A DNA stretch of 20,049 nt from assembly GCA_947629855.1 (NCBI GenBank), contig CANRFI010000021.1:1-20049 (forward strand), given 5' to 3'. The notes below the pieces were generated by a model that worked only from the letters and a program-made list of their open reading frames with translations, made no database searches and was not told where the DNA came from. A program made the translations under genes and the position numbers. Below are positions 8,403 through 16,130 of the stretch, piece after piece (within the stretch, counting starts at the first letter, position 1; every line of letters begins with the position of its first letter). The DNA is from an uncultured Clostridia bacterium. Its GTDB lineage: Bacteria > Bacillota_A > Clostridia > TANB77 > CAG-508.

Positions 8403-10409
8403 ATGAATATAGAAGGAAAATTATTGGGAAGCCGATATGAAATGATTGAAAAAATCGGAAATGGTGGTATGTCTACTGTTTATAGAGCAATTGATAAAGT
8501 ATTAAAAAGAAATGTAGCAGTAAAAATACTAAGAGATGAGTTTACTACAGATGTAGAATTTATAAAAAGATTTGAAGTAGAAGCACAATCAGCAGCAAGA
8601 TTGGCACATCCAAACATTGTATCTATCTATGATGTAGGTGTAGAAGACAATTTATATTATATTGTAATGGAATTAATTCAAGGAAAAACATTAAAAGAAA
8701 TTATAATAGAAGAAAAAGGACCATTACCATGGAAATGGTCTGTTAACGTAGCAATTCAAATTGCATCTGCATTAGAAGCAGCACATAAAAATAACATTGT
8801 GCATAGAGACATAAAACCACATAATATTATAATAACAGAAGATGGAATTGCTAAAGTAACAGATTTTGGAATTGCCAAAGCCGTTTCAAATTCAACTATT
8901 ACAGCATTTGGTACAACAATTGGATCAGTTCATTATTTTTCACCTGAACATGCAAGAGGCGGATTTACAGATGCAAAATCTGATTTATATTCTCTTGGTG
9001 TTGTTATGTATGAAATGTTAACAGGAAGAGTTCCTTTTGATGCAGATACACCTGTATCAGTTGCATTAAAACATATGCAAGAAGAACCAATAGAACCAAT
9101 AGAAGTAAATCCTAATATACCATTTGCAATTAATAAAATTATTATGAAGGCTCTTCAAAAAGATGTAACACTAAGATATCAATCTGCAAGTGAAATGTTA
9201 GTAGATTTAAGAAAAGCATTAAAAGATCCAGATGGAGATTTTGTGGAAGATTTAGAATATGACAAAACAGCTAGAACTCAAAAAATAAATACAGATATAT
9301 ATGAAAATATACCAAGTTATAAAACAAATAGTAGAAAGGAATCACATAAAGAAGAAAATAAATTTGTACAATTTATTAAAAATCATAAAGCATTAAGTGT
9401 AGTAGTAGGATTAATTTTATTATTTGCTATTAGTTTGGGTGGAACACTAGGAGTACTAAGCATTACAAACCCACCAGAAGTAGATATGCCAAATGTTGTA
9501 GGATTATCAAAGGAAGAAGCACAAGCAAAAGTAGAGGAAGCAAAATTAAAATTTGAAGTTACGAGTGAAGAGTACAATAAAGACGTAGCAGAAGGATTAG
9601 TTATTTCACAAGATCCATTTTATATGGAAAAATATCATAAAGTAAAAGAAGGAAGTACAGTAAAAGTTGTAATTAGTAAGGGACAAGAAAAGACAACAGT
9701 ACCAAATGTTGAAGGAAAAGAAAAACAAGAAGCAATTAAGTTAATTGAAGAAGCAAAATTAAAAGCAGAAGTAATAGAAGAAGCAAGTAAAACAATTCAA
9801 AAAGATTATGTAATTAGTCAGGAAACAGCAGCAAATACAGAAACATTTGCAGGAGACACTGTAAAAATACATATAAGTACAGGAATTGAGCAAGTAACAG
9901 TTGAAGGGGTAATAGGAAAACTAGAAGCAGAAGCAAAAAAAGCATTAGAAGAAGCAGGACTAAAAGTAACAGTAACGTATGATGAAGATACTTCTAAAAA
10001 TAATGGTGTTGTATTAAGACAAAGCATAGAATCTGGAAAAGTAGTAGATAAAGATTCTAGTATTACTATTACAGTTAATAAAGTAGAGGAAATGAAACAA
10101 GGTACTGTAAAAGTAAATTTAAAATCACTTATAAAATACACACCACCAACGACTCAAAACCAATCTAAAGATACAAACAATGAGGCTACTAACACAACGA
10201 CATCACAACAAGTAGAAAAAGCTGTAGTTAAAATTGTAGTAGGTGAAGATACAATTTATAATCAAAGTGTTGAAAAAACAAAAACAGATATTAGTGCAAC
10301 CTTTAGTGCAAGAGGAAAAGCAACTGTAAAAGTATATGTAGATGATATTTTAAAAGGAACGAAAGAAGTTGATATGAGTAGTTCAAATACAACATGTATA
10401 TTTGAGTAA
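8403..10409 (+). CDS. prkC: Membrane Ser/Thr kinase with three PASTA repeats
   Basis: Eukaryotic-type (Hanks) kinase that senses cell-wall material through external PASTA domains and phosphorylates cytoplasmic targets; in spore formers it also takes part in germination signalling. It has 668 residues. Kinase domain about 12-275: glycine loop GNGGMSTVY, Lys41 (VAVK), catalytic HRDIKPHN (Asp136), DFG (154-156), activation loop TTIGSVHYFSPEHA. One membrane segment spans about 330-352. Three PASTA repeats follow at about 359-424, 426-493 and 494-560, then a Thr/Asn/Gln-rich linker and a short extra beta-rich C-terminal region (about 600-668) that I cannot assign. Three PASTA repeats match B. subtilis PrkC. 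A terminator follows. Confidence 0.96.
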   Translation: MNIEGKLLGSRYEMIEKIGNGGMSTVYRAIDKVLKRNVAVKILRDEFTTDVEFIKRFEVEAQSAARLAHPNIVSIYDVGVEDNLYYIVMELIQGKTLKEIIIEEKGPLPWKWSVNVAIQIASALEAAHKNNIVHRDIKPHNIIITEDGIAKVTDFGIAKAVSNSTITAFGTTIGSVHYFSPEHARGGFTDAKSDLYSLGVVMYEMLTGRVPFDADTPVSVALKHMQEEPIEPIEVNPNIPFAINKIIMKALQKDVTLRYQSASEMLVDLRKALKDPDGDFVEDLEYDKTARTQKINTDIYENIPSYKTNSRKESHKEENKFVQFIKNHKALSVVVGLILLFAISLGGTLGVLSITNPPEVDMPNVVGLSKEEAQAKVEEAKLKFEVTSEEYNKDVAEGLVISQDPFYMEKYHKVKEGSTVKVVISKGQEKTTVPNVEGKEKQEAIKLIEEAKLKAEVIEEASKTIQKDYVISQETAANTETFAGDTVKIHISTGIEQVTVEGVIGKLEAEAKKALEEAGLKVTVTYDEDTSKNNGVVLRQSIESGKVVDKDSSITITVNKVEEMKQGTVKVNLKSLIKYTPPTTQNQSKDTNNEATNTTTSQQVEKAVVKIVVGEDTIYNQSVEKTKTDISATFSARGKATVKVYVDDILKGTKEVDMSSSNTTCIFE

Positions 10410-10414
10410 AAAGA

Positions 10415-10449
10415 AAAAGTCTAGTTTCCGATTTTAAAACTAGACTTTT
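10415..10449 (+). terminator. Terminator after prkC
   Basis: Perfect 13-bp arms (10415-10427 and 10437-10449) with a 9-nt loop, ending in TTTT. It sits in the 57-nt gap before rsgA. No separate promoter was recognised for rsgA, so partial read-through is likely. Confidence 0.8.
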
Positions 10450-10466
10450 AATAAAAGGAGAAAATA

Positions 10467-11372
10467 ATGCAAGGAATTATAATAGAAAACATATCCAACT
10501 TATATAGAATTAAAGAAAATTGTAAAAAAACTCCTGCACAAGCAACAGTCTTTGAAGCAACAGCAAGGGGAAAGTTCAAAAAAGATGAAATCACGCCAGT
10601 TGTAGGAGATATTGTTAAATTTGATGTAATTGATAAACAAAATAAAAAAGCAGTTATTAATGAAATTTTGGAAAGAAAAGTTTATATTAAAAGGCCAAAA
10701 ATTGCAAACATTACACAAATGATTTTTGTTGTTTCTAGCAAAAATCCGAAGCCAGATTTACTAATGCTTGATAAACAATTAACTTTTGCAGAGTTTTTAG
10801 GAATTAAACCTCTAATTGTTTTAAATAAAACAGATTTAGACAATGATTTAGAATTTGAAAATATCAAGAAAGTTTATGAAAATATAGGATATATAGTAAT
10901 AAAAACAGATTGCAAAAATAAGAAAGGAATAAAACTTTTAAAAAGTAAATTAAGAGATAATATAAATGCTTTTTCTGGAAATTCTGGAGTTGGAAAATCA
11001 ACTCTGATAAATAATATTTTTAATAAGGATGTAGCCCTAGAAGGAGAAATTAGCCAAAGAAATAAAAGAGGTAAAAATACTACAACTTCTATTAAACTAT
11101 ATGAGATTGATACAAATACATATATTGCAGACACACCTGGATTTTCAACTTTTTCTATTGAAGAGATTAATAGCAAAGATTTATGTAATTATTTTATAGA
11201 ATTTAAGAAAGAAATTCCAAAATGCGAATTTGTCGGTTGTACTCACGTTAAAGAGGAAAAATGCGGAATTAAACAAGCAGTTGAAAAAGGAAAAATAGAT
11301 AAAGGAAGATATGAAAGATTTTGTAAAATAAAAGAAGAACTAATTAAGAGGGAGGAAAGAAAAAAATGGTAG
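10467..11372 (+). CDS. rsgA: Ribosome small-subunit-dependent GTPase RsgA
   Basis: Circularly permuted GTPase that checks late 30S subunit maturation. It has 301 residues. Order as in the family: N-terminal OB fold (about 1-75), then G4 NKTD (120-123), G1 GNSGVGKS (171-178), a switch region with GKNTTTS, G3 DTPG (222-225), and a C-terminal zinc site C253-x4-C258-x-H260-x5-C266. An AAAGGAG ribosome site precedes ATG 10467. The stop overlaps the rpe start by 7 nt, so the two are translationally coupled. The two CGG trinucleotides (GTC GGT, TGC GGA) are out of phase and the frame is intact. Confidence 0.95.
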   Translation: MQGIIIENISNLYRIKENCKKTPAQATVFEATARGKFKKDEITPVVGDIVKFDVIDKQNKKAVINEILERKVYIKRPKIANITQMIFVVSSKNPKPDLLMLDKQLTFAEFLGIKPLIVLNKTDLDNDLEFENIKKVYENIGYIVIKTDCKNKKGIKLLKSKLRDNINAFSGNSGVGKSTLINNIFNKDVALEGEISQRNKRGKNTTTSIKLYEIDTNTYIADTPGFSTFSIEEINSKDLCNYFIEFKKEIPKCEFVGCTHVKEEKCGIKQAVEKGKIDKGRYERFCKIKEELIKREERKKW

Positions 11373-12027
11373 AGATTTCAACATCAATTTTATCAGTAAA
11401 AGAAGGAAAAGAACCAGATACATTTCTAAAATTAGAAGTAGCGAAAACAGACTATTTTCATATTGATGTAATGGATGGAAAATTCGTAGAAAAGGATACT
11501 TATGAAAAGATGCTTAAAAATGCATCATATATCAAAAGAATTTCAAATATACCATTAGATGTTCATTTAATGGTAGAAGATGTTCGGTAAAGCAGTTAAT
11601 GATTTTTTAGCATTAGAACCTAATATTATAACTTTTCATTTAGAAGCTTGTAAAAGCAAAGAAGAGGTATATGAAATGATACAATATATCAAAGACAACC
11701 ATTGTAAAGTTCGGAATATCAGTAAAACCTAGTACAAAAATAGAAGATGTATTTGAATTTTTACCATATGTTCATATGTGTTTAATTATGACAGTAGAAC
11801 CAGGACAAGGGGGACAAGTATTTTTAACAGATATGTTAGAAAAAATAAAACTATTAAAAAAACATTTAATAGAAAAGAATTTAGATTTAGATGTAGAAGT
11901 AGATGGTGGAATTAATTTAAAAACAGCACAAAGTGTAAAGGATGCAGGAGCAAATATTTTAGTTTCAGGAACTGCAATTATTATGGCAAATGATTTTAAA
12001 GTTATTATAGATGAATTAAAAAAATAA
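11366..12027 (+). CDS. rpe: Ribulose-phosphate 3-epimerase, split by two CGG +1 sites
   Basis: Interconverts ribulose-5-phosphate and xylulose-5-phosphate in the pentose phosphate pathway; cytosolic TIM barrel. Reading CGGT at 11585 and CGGA at 11712 as single glycines gives exactly 219 residues, the standard length. All family motifs then lie in order: HIDVMDG (metal ligands His32 and Asp34), DVHLMV (His67), ITFHLEA, KVGISVKP, TVEPGQGGQ, and EVDGGI (Asp179). The restored glycines are residues 74 and 116. Read conventionally, translation ends at TAA 11588 after 74 residues, and the middle piece (11586-11711) has no start of its own. Start 11366 has a GGGAGGA ribosome site and overlaps the end of rsgA. 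A strong terminator follows. Confidence 0.93.
11585..11588 (+). other. CGGT +1 shift/glycine site 4 (rpe Gly74)
   Basis: GAT GTT, then CGG in frame, then TAA. Skipping the C at 11585 gives GTT GGT AAA GCA GTT AAT and continues the barrel (VGKAVNDFLALEPN). Confidence 0.88.
11712..11715 (+). other. CGGA +1 shift/glycine site 5 (rpe Gly116)
   Basis: In the corrected frame, 42 codons after site 4, AAA GTT is followed by in-frame CGG. Skipping the C at 11712 gives GTT GGA ATA TCA GTA AAA, restoring the conserved K-x-GISVKP strand of the epimerase. Confidence 0.9.
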
Positions 12028-12028
12028 A

Positions 12029-12074
12029 AAAACAAAAAAGAACGAATTTCTTAAAATTCGTTCTTTTTTGTTTT
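12029..12074. terminator. Strong bidirectional terminator between rpe and the bactofilin-like gene
   Basis: Perfect 21-bp arms (12029-12049 and 12054-12074) with a 4-nt loop. A-rich and T-rich flanks make it functional on both strands between two convergent genes. Confidence 0.92.
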
Positions 12075-12081
12075 AAATGTT

Positions 12082-13295
12082 TTAATTTTCTTTTACTTCT
12101 TCTTCAACTACTTTTTTATTTTTAAAAAGTATAGAGTATGTAATCATTCCTAAACCTAATATAACAGCAACAAGTGAAACAATTGAACCAATATAAGGAA
12201 TCAATCCAATTAACCATAAAGCAATAGCTGATAAAATTAATATTCCAAATACTGTAACATTTTTTGTGATTTTTAATTTGTTGCAAATAATGTTATTTAT
12301 AGCAATTACAAAAACTGAAGTACTAATAGCCATTAGAACAAAGAATAGAACTAATATTAATATACCTAAAGTAGATGTTATTCCTAAAACTAATAATAAT
12401 ATAGATAAAATAACAAGTAAAATAGGTGTTAATATTCCGAAGACCAAGAACTGGTAGGATTTTCTTCTTTGTCAATAAAGCAGAACTTTGTTTTATAAAT
12501 TTAGGTGTAAGCCATAAACCTATTAACCAAATAGCTATAACAGTAACAACAAATGTACCAAGAGTAATAATGTAATCAGATAATGTTTCTTTGTTAACAT
12601 TTGATGCTTTATCATAGTTTATTCCTCCAGATACGCTACCTTCAGGAATAGAGGCTTCTTTATCAGATGAATAATTTAAACTTCCTGCAATGATACTTTT
12701 TGATAAAGTAGTAGTTTCATTATCTTCACTTTCTTCTGAGGCATCTAATTGTGCTATGTAAAGATCAGAACAATTAATATAGGCATTTCTTCCAATCATA
12801 CCATTTAAATTAATAGTTTGAGAAGTAGTTCTAATATCTCTATATACATATCCATTGATGTTTATATTTTTTGAAATACCATATAAATCATATACTACAC
12901 CATTAATATTAATAATATTACATGCAGCAAATAAGTTACTATATATATAACCTTGTTCACCAACTGTTATTTCATTTGCACAAACAAAAACATCTCCACC
13001 AATTTGTGAATTTATTGTAACAGTATTTGCAACAACAAATAAGTTTCCATCAATAATATAATCAATTACAACATCATCACCAGTTAAGTAAACATCTTGT
13101 CTTTTATAACTATCTTCAGTATTAGCAGTTGTTTGATCTTGAGTTGCATTTCCGCTCATCTGTTGTAATATCTGTAACCTCAGAATTGGTATTAGTATTT
13201 TCTTCTGTTTCATTATCAGCTCTTACAATAGGAACAGTAAATAATAAAACTATTATTGCTAAAATAGCAATGAATTTAAATTTGTGTTTTAACAT
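12082..13295 (-). CDS. Exported bactofilin-like beta-helix protein with membrane C-terminus, split by two CGG +1 sites
   Basis: Skipping the C of in-frame CGG at 13154 and at 12439 gives one 403-residue protein. Start ATG 13295 has a strong AGGAGGG ribosome site. Residues 1-26 form a signal peptide (basic MLKHKFKF, hydrophobic core, IVRA-D). An acidic, Asn/Thr-rich linker follows. About 70-170 is a run of short beta strands of the VVANTVTINSQIGGDVFVCANEITV type, resembling the right-handed beta-helix of bactofilins, but on the outside of the membrane. From about 255 there are several membrane segments, ending in a charged tail. Conventional reading stops the signal-peptide segment soon after residue 48 and separates the helix from the last membrane segments. 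The function is unknown; a cell-envelope scaffold is an inference. It has its own promoter. Confidence 0.82.
12436..12439 (-). other. CGGA +1 shift/glycine site 6 (bactofilin-like Gly286)
   Basis: On the minus strand GGT CTT is followed by in-frame CGG. Skipping its C (base 12439) gives CTT GGA ATA TTA ACA CCT, joining one hydrophobic segment (ILPVLGL) to the next (GILTPILLVIL). Confidence 0.85.
13151..13154 (-). other. CGGA +1 shift/glycine site 7 (bactofilin-like Gly48)
   Basis: On the minus strand GAT GAG is followed by in-frame CGG at codon 48. Skipping its C (base 13154) gives GAG GGA AAT GCA ACT CAA, joining the signal peptide and linker to the beta-helix. Confidence 0.82.
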
Positions 13296-13331
13296 TAAAA
13301 AATCCCTCCTAATTTTTTATATTCTGTAAAA

Positions 13332-13360
13332 AATATATAACTTTATTTTAATTTTGTCAA
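13332..13360 (-). promoter_or_regulatory. Promoter of the bactofilin-like gene
   Basis: On the minus strand TTGACA (13355-13360), a 17-bp spacer and TATATT (13332-13337). It lies in the 65-nt gap after nth, starting right at the nth stop codon. Confidence 0.7.
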
Positions 13361-14014
13361 TTAATTATTTTTATTTTTTGAATTATAATAATTGCAAAAT
13401 TTATTTACAACACATAAATCACATTTTGGTTTTCTAGCAATACAAGTATTTCTTCCGTGCCATACAAATATATGGTTAATATCTTTTAAATATTCCTTTG
13501 GAAAAATTTTTATTAAATCTTGTTCAATTTTTTCTGGTTCCTTTTCTTTTGATAGACCAACTAAGTTTGCAATTCTTTTTGCATGTGTATCAACTGCAAC
13601 TCCTTCTGCTATACCAAAAACTTCTAGTAAAATAACATTTGCACTTTTTCTACCAACACCAGCTAAGCTAGTTAATTCTTCCATTGTATGAGGAACTTCT
13701 CCACCAAAATTTTCTAAAATTTGTTTTGCACATAATTTAATATTTTTTGCTTTATTTTTATAGAAACCACAAGGATGTATTAAATTTTCTAATTCGTAAA
13801 TATCAATATCTGCGAAATCTTGTATAGTTTTACAACGAGCAAACAATGTAGGGGTTGTTTTATTTACTCTCTCATCTGTACATTGTGCAGAAAGCATAAC
13901 TGCAACTACTAACTGAAAAGGATTTTCAAAATCTAAACTACACGTTGCATCTGGATAATATTTTTTTAGTAATTCAATAAATGTTATATAATCTTGCTTT
14001 TTCAATTTAACCAT
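13361..14014 (-). CDS. nth: Endonuclease III (base-excision DNA glycosylase/AP lyase)
   Basis: Removes oxidised pyrimidines and cuts at abasic sites. About 217 residues from ATG 14014. Seen: LSAQCTDERVN in the N-terminal helix bundle; helix-hairpin-helix LAGVGRKSANVIL with catalytic Lys123; VDTHAKRIAN with catalytic Asp142; and a C-terminal 4Fe-4S loop with spacing C-x6-C-x2-C-x5-C. The start is uncertain. GGAG abuts ATG 14014, so initiation may be near-leaderless there, or at TTG 14005 with GGAG 9 nt upstream. A TTG at 14020 lies at or before the predicted transcript start. Its single CGG (CAC GGA) is out of phase. Confidence 0.94.
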   Translation of the reverse strand: MVKLKKQDYITFIELLKKYYPDATCSLDFENPFQLVVAVMLSAQCTDERVNKTTPTLFARCKTIQDFADIDIYELENLIHPCGFYKNKAKNIKLCAKQILENFGGEVPHTMEELTSLAGVGRKSANVILLEVFGIAEGVAVDTHAKRIANLVGLSKEKEPEKIEQDLIKIFPKEYLKDINHIFVWHGRNTCIARKPKCDLCVVNKFCNYYNSKNKNN

Positions 14015-14024
14015 CTCCAAAAAT

Positions 14025-14053
14025 ATTGTATAAGATTAAATAAAATTAGTCAA
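14025..14053 (-). promoter_or_regulatory. nth promoter
   Basis: On the minus strand TTGACT (14048-14053), a 17-bp spacer and TACAAT (14025-14030). The expected transcript start is near 14018, leaving almost no leader before nth. Confidence 0.7.
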
Positions 14054-14081
14054 TGAAAATAAACAATTATCTATTTTCATT
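14052..14081. repeat. 10-bp inverted repeat upstream of the small sporulation-type genes
   Basis: Perfect arms at 14052-14061 and 14072-14081 (AATGAAAATA and its complement) around a 10-nt loop. There is no T-run on the plus strand, so it is more likely an operator or a chance AT-rich palindrome. It touches the nth -35 box. Confidence 0.4.
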
Positions 14082-14148
14082 CTACATAAAAAGGAACCAA
14101 TAAAGAAAACAAATAATATAATATAAAAAAAGAAGGAGGTAATAAAGT

Positions 14149-14298
14149 ATGTTTAGACTATTTAGAAAAACACTTGCTATTTGTTTAATAGGATTAGGCT
14201 TAGGAATTTTATTAGTATTATTACTTCCGTTAACAGGTTGGCTATTTATAATTGGGGTGTCAATTATTTGTATGGGATTTGCATGGCTTGCTTGCTAA
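14149..14298 (+). CDS. 49-residue hydrophobic membrane peptide
   Basis: A short ORF with a perfect AGGAGG ribosome site ending 8-9 nt before ATG 14149. The product starts with a basic MFRLFRKT, followed by two hydrophobic stretches (about 9-28 and 32-47) separated by a Pro/Thr/Gly/Trp turn (LPLTGW), so probably a membrane hairpin. I do not recognise a named family. Its stop is 36 nt before the SpoVM-like gene, which suggests cotranscription and possibly forespore-related expression; that is inference from position. The overlapping 73-aa reading frame at 14181-14402 lacks a ribosome site and crosses both small genes, so it is not real. Confidence 0.7.
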   Translation: MFRLFRKTLAICLIGLGLGILLVLLLPLTGWLFIIGVSIICMGFAWLAC

Positions 14299-14334
14299 AA
14301 ATACAAGTTAAAGTTAAGAAGGAGGGAAATACAT

Positions 14335-14409
14335 ATGACAATTGTTGTAAAAAAAGTGCCAAAATTCTTAAGGGGATTTGTAAAATTAATTTTTGGAATT
14401 AAAGACTAA
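14335..14409 (+). CDS. spoVM: SpoVM-like sporulation peptide (24 aa)
   Basis: A 24-residue peptide with a strong GAAGGAGGG ribosome site. It aligns without gaps to B. subtilis SpoVM as I remember that 26-residue sequence: Lys7, the essential Pro9, Lys10, Phe11, Leu12, Gly14, Val16 and Gly21 are shared (KVPKFLRGFVK against KLPKFLGGIVR). SpoVM is an amphipathic helix that recognises the curved outer forespore membrane and anchors SpoIVA and the spore coat. Position supports the call: it lies next to rpmB and near rpe, rsgA, prkC and prpC, as in B. subtilis. It shares a transcript with the 49-aa membrane peptide and ends at a hairpin. No sigma-E promoter could be identified with confidence. Short length limits certainty, but ribosome site, alignment and synteny agree. 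Confidence 0.85.
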   Translation: MTIVVKKVPKFLRGFVKLIFGIKD

Positions 14410-14420
14410 AAAATCAAAAA

Positions 14421-14455
14421 AAAAAGAGCTTTTTCAAAAAAATTAAGCTCTTTTT
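14421..14455. terminator. Shared terminator of spoVM and rpmB
   Basis: 11-bp arms (14421-14431 and 14445-14455) with A-run and T-run flanks, functional on both strands. The right arm overlaps the rpmB stop codon. Confidence 0.8.
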
Positions 14456-14640
14456 ACTTTACCATCTTTTAAACATTTTGCACATACATATATTCTTTTA
14501 ATATCACCATTAACATTAGCTTTTACTCTTCTTAAATTAGGTTTCCAAGTACGAGTAGTTCTTTTACTAATATGAGAACGAGTAATGCTAAGTTTATTTC
14601 CGCGACTAACTGATTTTTGACAAATTTCGCATACTGCCAT
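14443..14640 (-). CDS. rpmB: 50S ribosomal protein L28
   Basis: A 65-residue basic ribosomal protein, beginning MAVCEICQKSVSRGN. ATG 14640 is chosen because family members start MA(V/R)xCxxC; the longer frame to GTG 14652 would overlap the AGGAGGTG ribosome site. Cys pairs CEIC and CAKC indicate the zinc-binding form of L28. The SITRSHISKRTTRTWKPN segment is typical of the family. Its CGG (in CGC GGA) is out of phase, and here CGC is an ordinary arginine codon. Confidence 0.96.
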   Translation of the reverse strand: MAVCEICQKSVSRGNKLSITRSHISKRTTRTWKPNLRRVKANVNGDIKRIYVCAKCLKDGKVKRA

Positions 14641-14687
14641 TCTTAATTGCACCTCCTAAATATTCATAAATAAATTGACTAATACTT

Positions 14688-14716
14688 AGTTTATCATAAA
14701 ATAGAAAAAAAAACAA
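14688..14716 (-). promoter_or_regulatory. Possible rpmB promoter
   Basis: On the minus strand TTGTTT (14711-14716), 17 bp, TAAACT (14688-14693). This is a weak match in very AT-rich DNA, though well placed about 30 nt upstream of the ribosome site. Confidence 0.4.
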
Positions 14717-14744
14717 GTATTTTTCGAAAAATATTAAAAATTCC

Positions 14745-14772
14745 TTGCAAAATAGGAAAATTGTGGTATAAT
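14745..14772 (+). promoter_or_regulatory. Promoter of tig-clpP-clpX
   Basis: TTGCAA (14745-14750), a 16-bp spacer and TATAAT (14767-14772) with an extended -10 TG at 14764-14765, about 37 nt upstream of tig. No CIRCE-type or CtsR-type repeat was noticed around it. Confidence 0.75.
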
Positions 14773-14809
14773 AAATGGGCTATGTTATTTTAGGAAAGGA
14801 TGAAAGATA

Positions 14810-16099
14810 ATGAATTGTAAAGTTGAAAAAACAAAAAATGCAAATGAGGTAAAATTAGAAATAACAATTGATGCTGAAAAATTTGATGAAGCCATCAAAA
14901 AAGTATATTTTAAAAGTGCAAAATATTTTAATATACCTGGTTTTAGAAAAGGAAAAGCACCAATGCAAATAGTAGAAAAATATTATGGAAAAGAAATTTT
15001 CTATGAAGATGCATTTAACGAAGTAGCAGGAGAAGCATTAGAAGAAGCAGTAAAAGAAAAAAAATTAGAAGTAGTAAGCAGACCACAAGACTTAGAAATA
15101 GTACAAATTGAAAAAGGAAAAGATGTAATATTTACTACAGTAATGCAAACAAAACCAGAAGCAAAACTTGGAAAATATAAGGGTATAGAAATCAAAAAAA
15201 TTGAGTATAATGTTACAGACCATGACATTGAGCATGAATTAAGACATATGCAAGAACATAATAGTAGGTTAATTTCTATTGATGACAGACCAGTAGAAAA
15301 AGGTGATATTGCAACAATCGATTTTGAAGGATTTGTAGATGGAAAAGCTTTTGAAGGTGGAAAAGCAGAAAAACATGAATTAGAAATAGGAAGCAATACA
15401 TTTATTCCGGGATTTGAAGACCAAGTAATTGGAATGAAAATTGATGAAGAAAAAGACATTAATGTAAAATTCCCAGATGAATATTTTTCAAAAGAATTAG
15501 CAGGTAAAGATGCAACATTTAAAGTAAAAGTTCATGAAATAAAAAAGAAAGAACTACCAAAATTAGATGATGAATTTGCAAAAGATGTAAGCGAATTTGA
15601 CACATTAAAAGAATTAAAAGCAAGCATCAAAGAAAAGAAACAAAAAGAAAATGAACAAAGAGAAAAATATGAAACACAAGAAGCAGTTATTAAAGCAGTA
15701 TGTGATGATATGAAGGTAGAAATTCCATCTGGAATGATAGAACAAGAAATAGACAATATGTTAAAAGATGTTGAGCAAAGACTATCTTATCAAGGTTTAA
15801 AATTAGATCAATATCTTCAAATGATGGGAAAGAAAAAGGAAGATATTCAAAAAGAATATGAACCACAAGCAATTGAAGCAATAAAATCAAGATTAGCATT
15901 AGAAGCAGTAATTAAAGCCGAAAAAATAGAAGTAGAAGAAAAAGAAATTGATGAAAAACTAAAAGAAATGGCTAAGAATTATGGAAAAGACAATGATGAA
16001 GAATTCTTAAAAAATGAGAATGTTAGAAAATACATAAAAGAAGGATTACAATCAGAAAAAGCAATTGATTTCTTGGTAAAAAATGCAAAAATAAAATAA
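14810..16099 (+). CDS. tig: Trigger factor
   Basis: Ribosome-associated chaperone and prolyl isomerase that receives nascent chains at the tunnel exit. It has 429 residues, the normal length. The N-terminal ribosome-docking domain (1-120) holds the GFRKGKAP signature. An FKBP-type isomerase domain follows (about 150-245: [34 protein letters not shown]). The Lys/Glu-rich alpha-helical C-terminal arms run to the end ([20 protein letters not shown]). The frame is open throughout; its CGG is out of phase in CCG GGA. It is first in the tig-clpP-clpX operon, with no terminator before clpP. Confidence 0.96.
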   Translation: MNCKVEKTKNANEVKLEITIDAEKFDEAIKKVYFKSAKYFNIPGFRKGKAPMQIVEKYYGKEIFYEDAFNEVAGEALEEAVKEKKLEVVSRPQDLEIVQIEKGKDVIFTTVMQTKPEAKLGKYKGIEIKKIEYNVTDHDIEHELRHMQEHNSRLISIDDRPVEKGDIATIDFEGFVDGKAFEGGKAEKHELEIGSNTFIPGFEDQVIGMKIDEEKDINVKFPDEYFSKELAGKDATFKVKVHEIKKKELPKLDDEFAKDVSEFDTLKELKASIKEKKQKENEQREKYETQEAVIKAVCDDMKVEIPSGMIEQEIDNMLKDVEQRLSYQGLKLDQYLQMMGKKKEDIQKEYEPQAIEAIKSRLALEAVIKAEKIEVEEKEIDEKLKEMAKNYGKDNDEEFLKNENVRKYIKEGLQSEKAIDFLVKNAKIK

Positions 16100-16130
16100 A
16101 CATAGATTAAACTTTAAGGAGGAAAATGGT

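Noticed and set aside
13129..13329. A 66-aa plus-strand frame over the 5' end of the bactofilin-like gene
   Set aside because: It is antisense to a signal peptide with a strong ribosome site on the minus strand and has no initiation signal of its own.
14181..14402. A 73-aa frame overlapping the two small peptides
   Set aside because: It has no ribosome site and crosses the well-signalled 49-aa and SpoVM-like genes in another phase.
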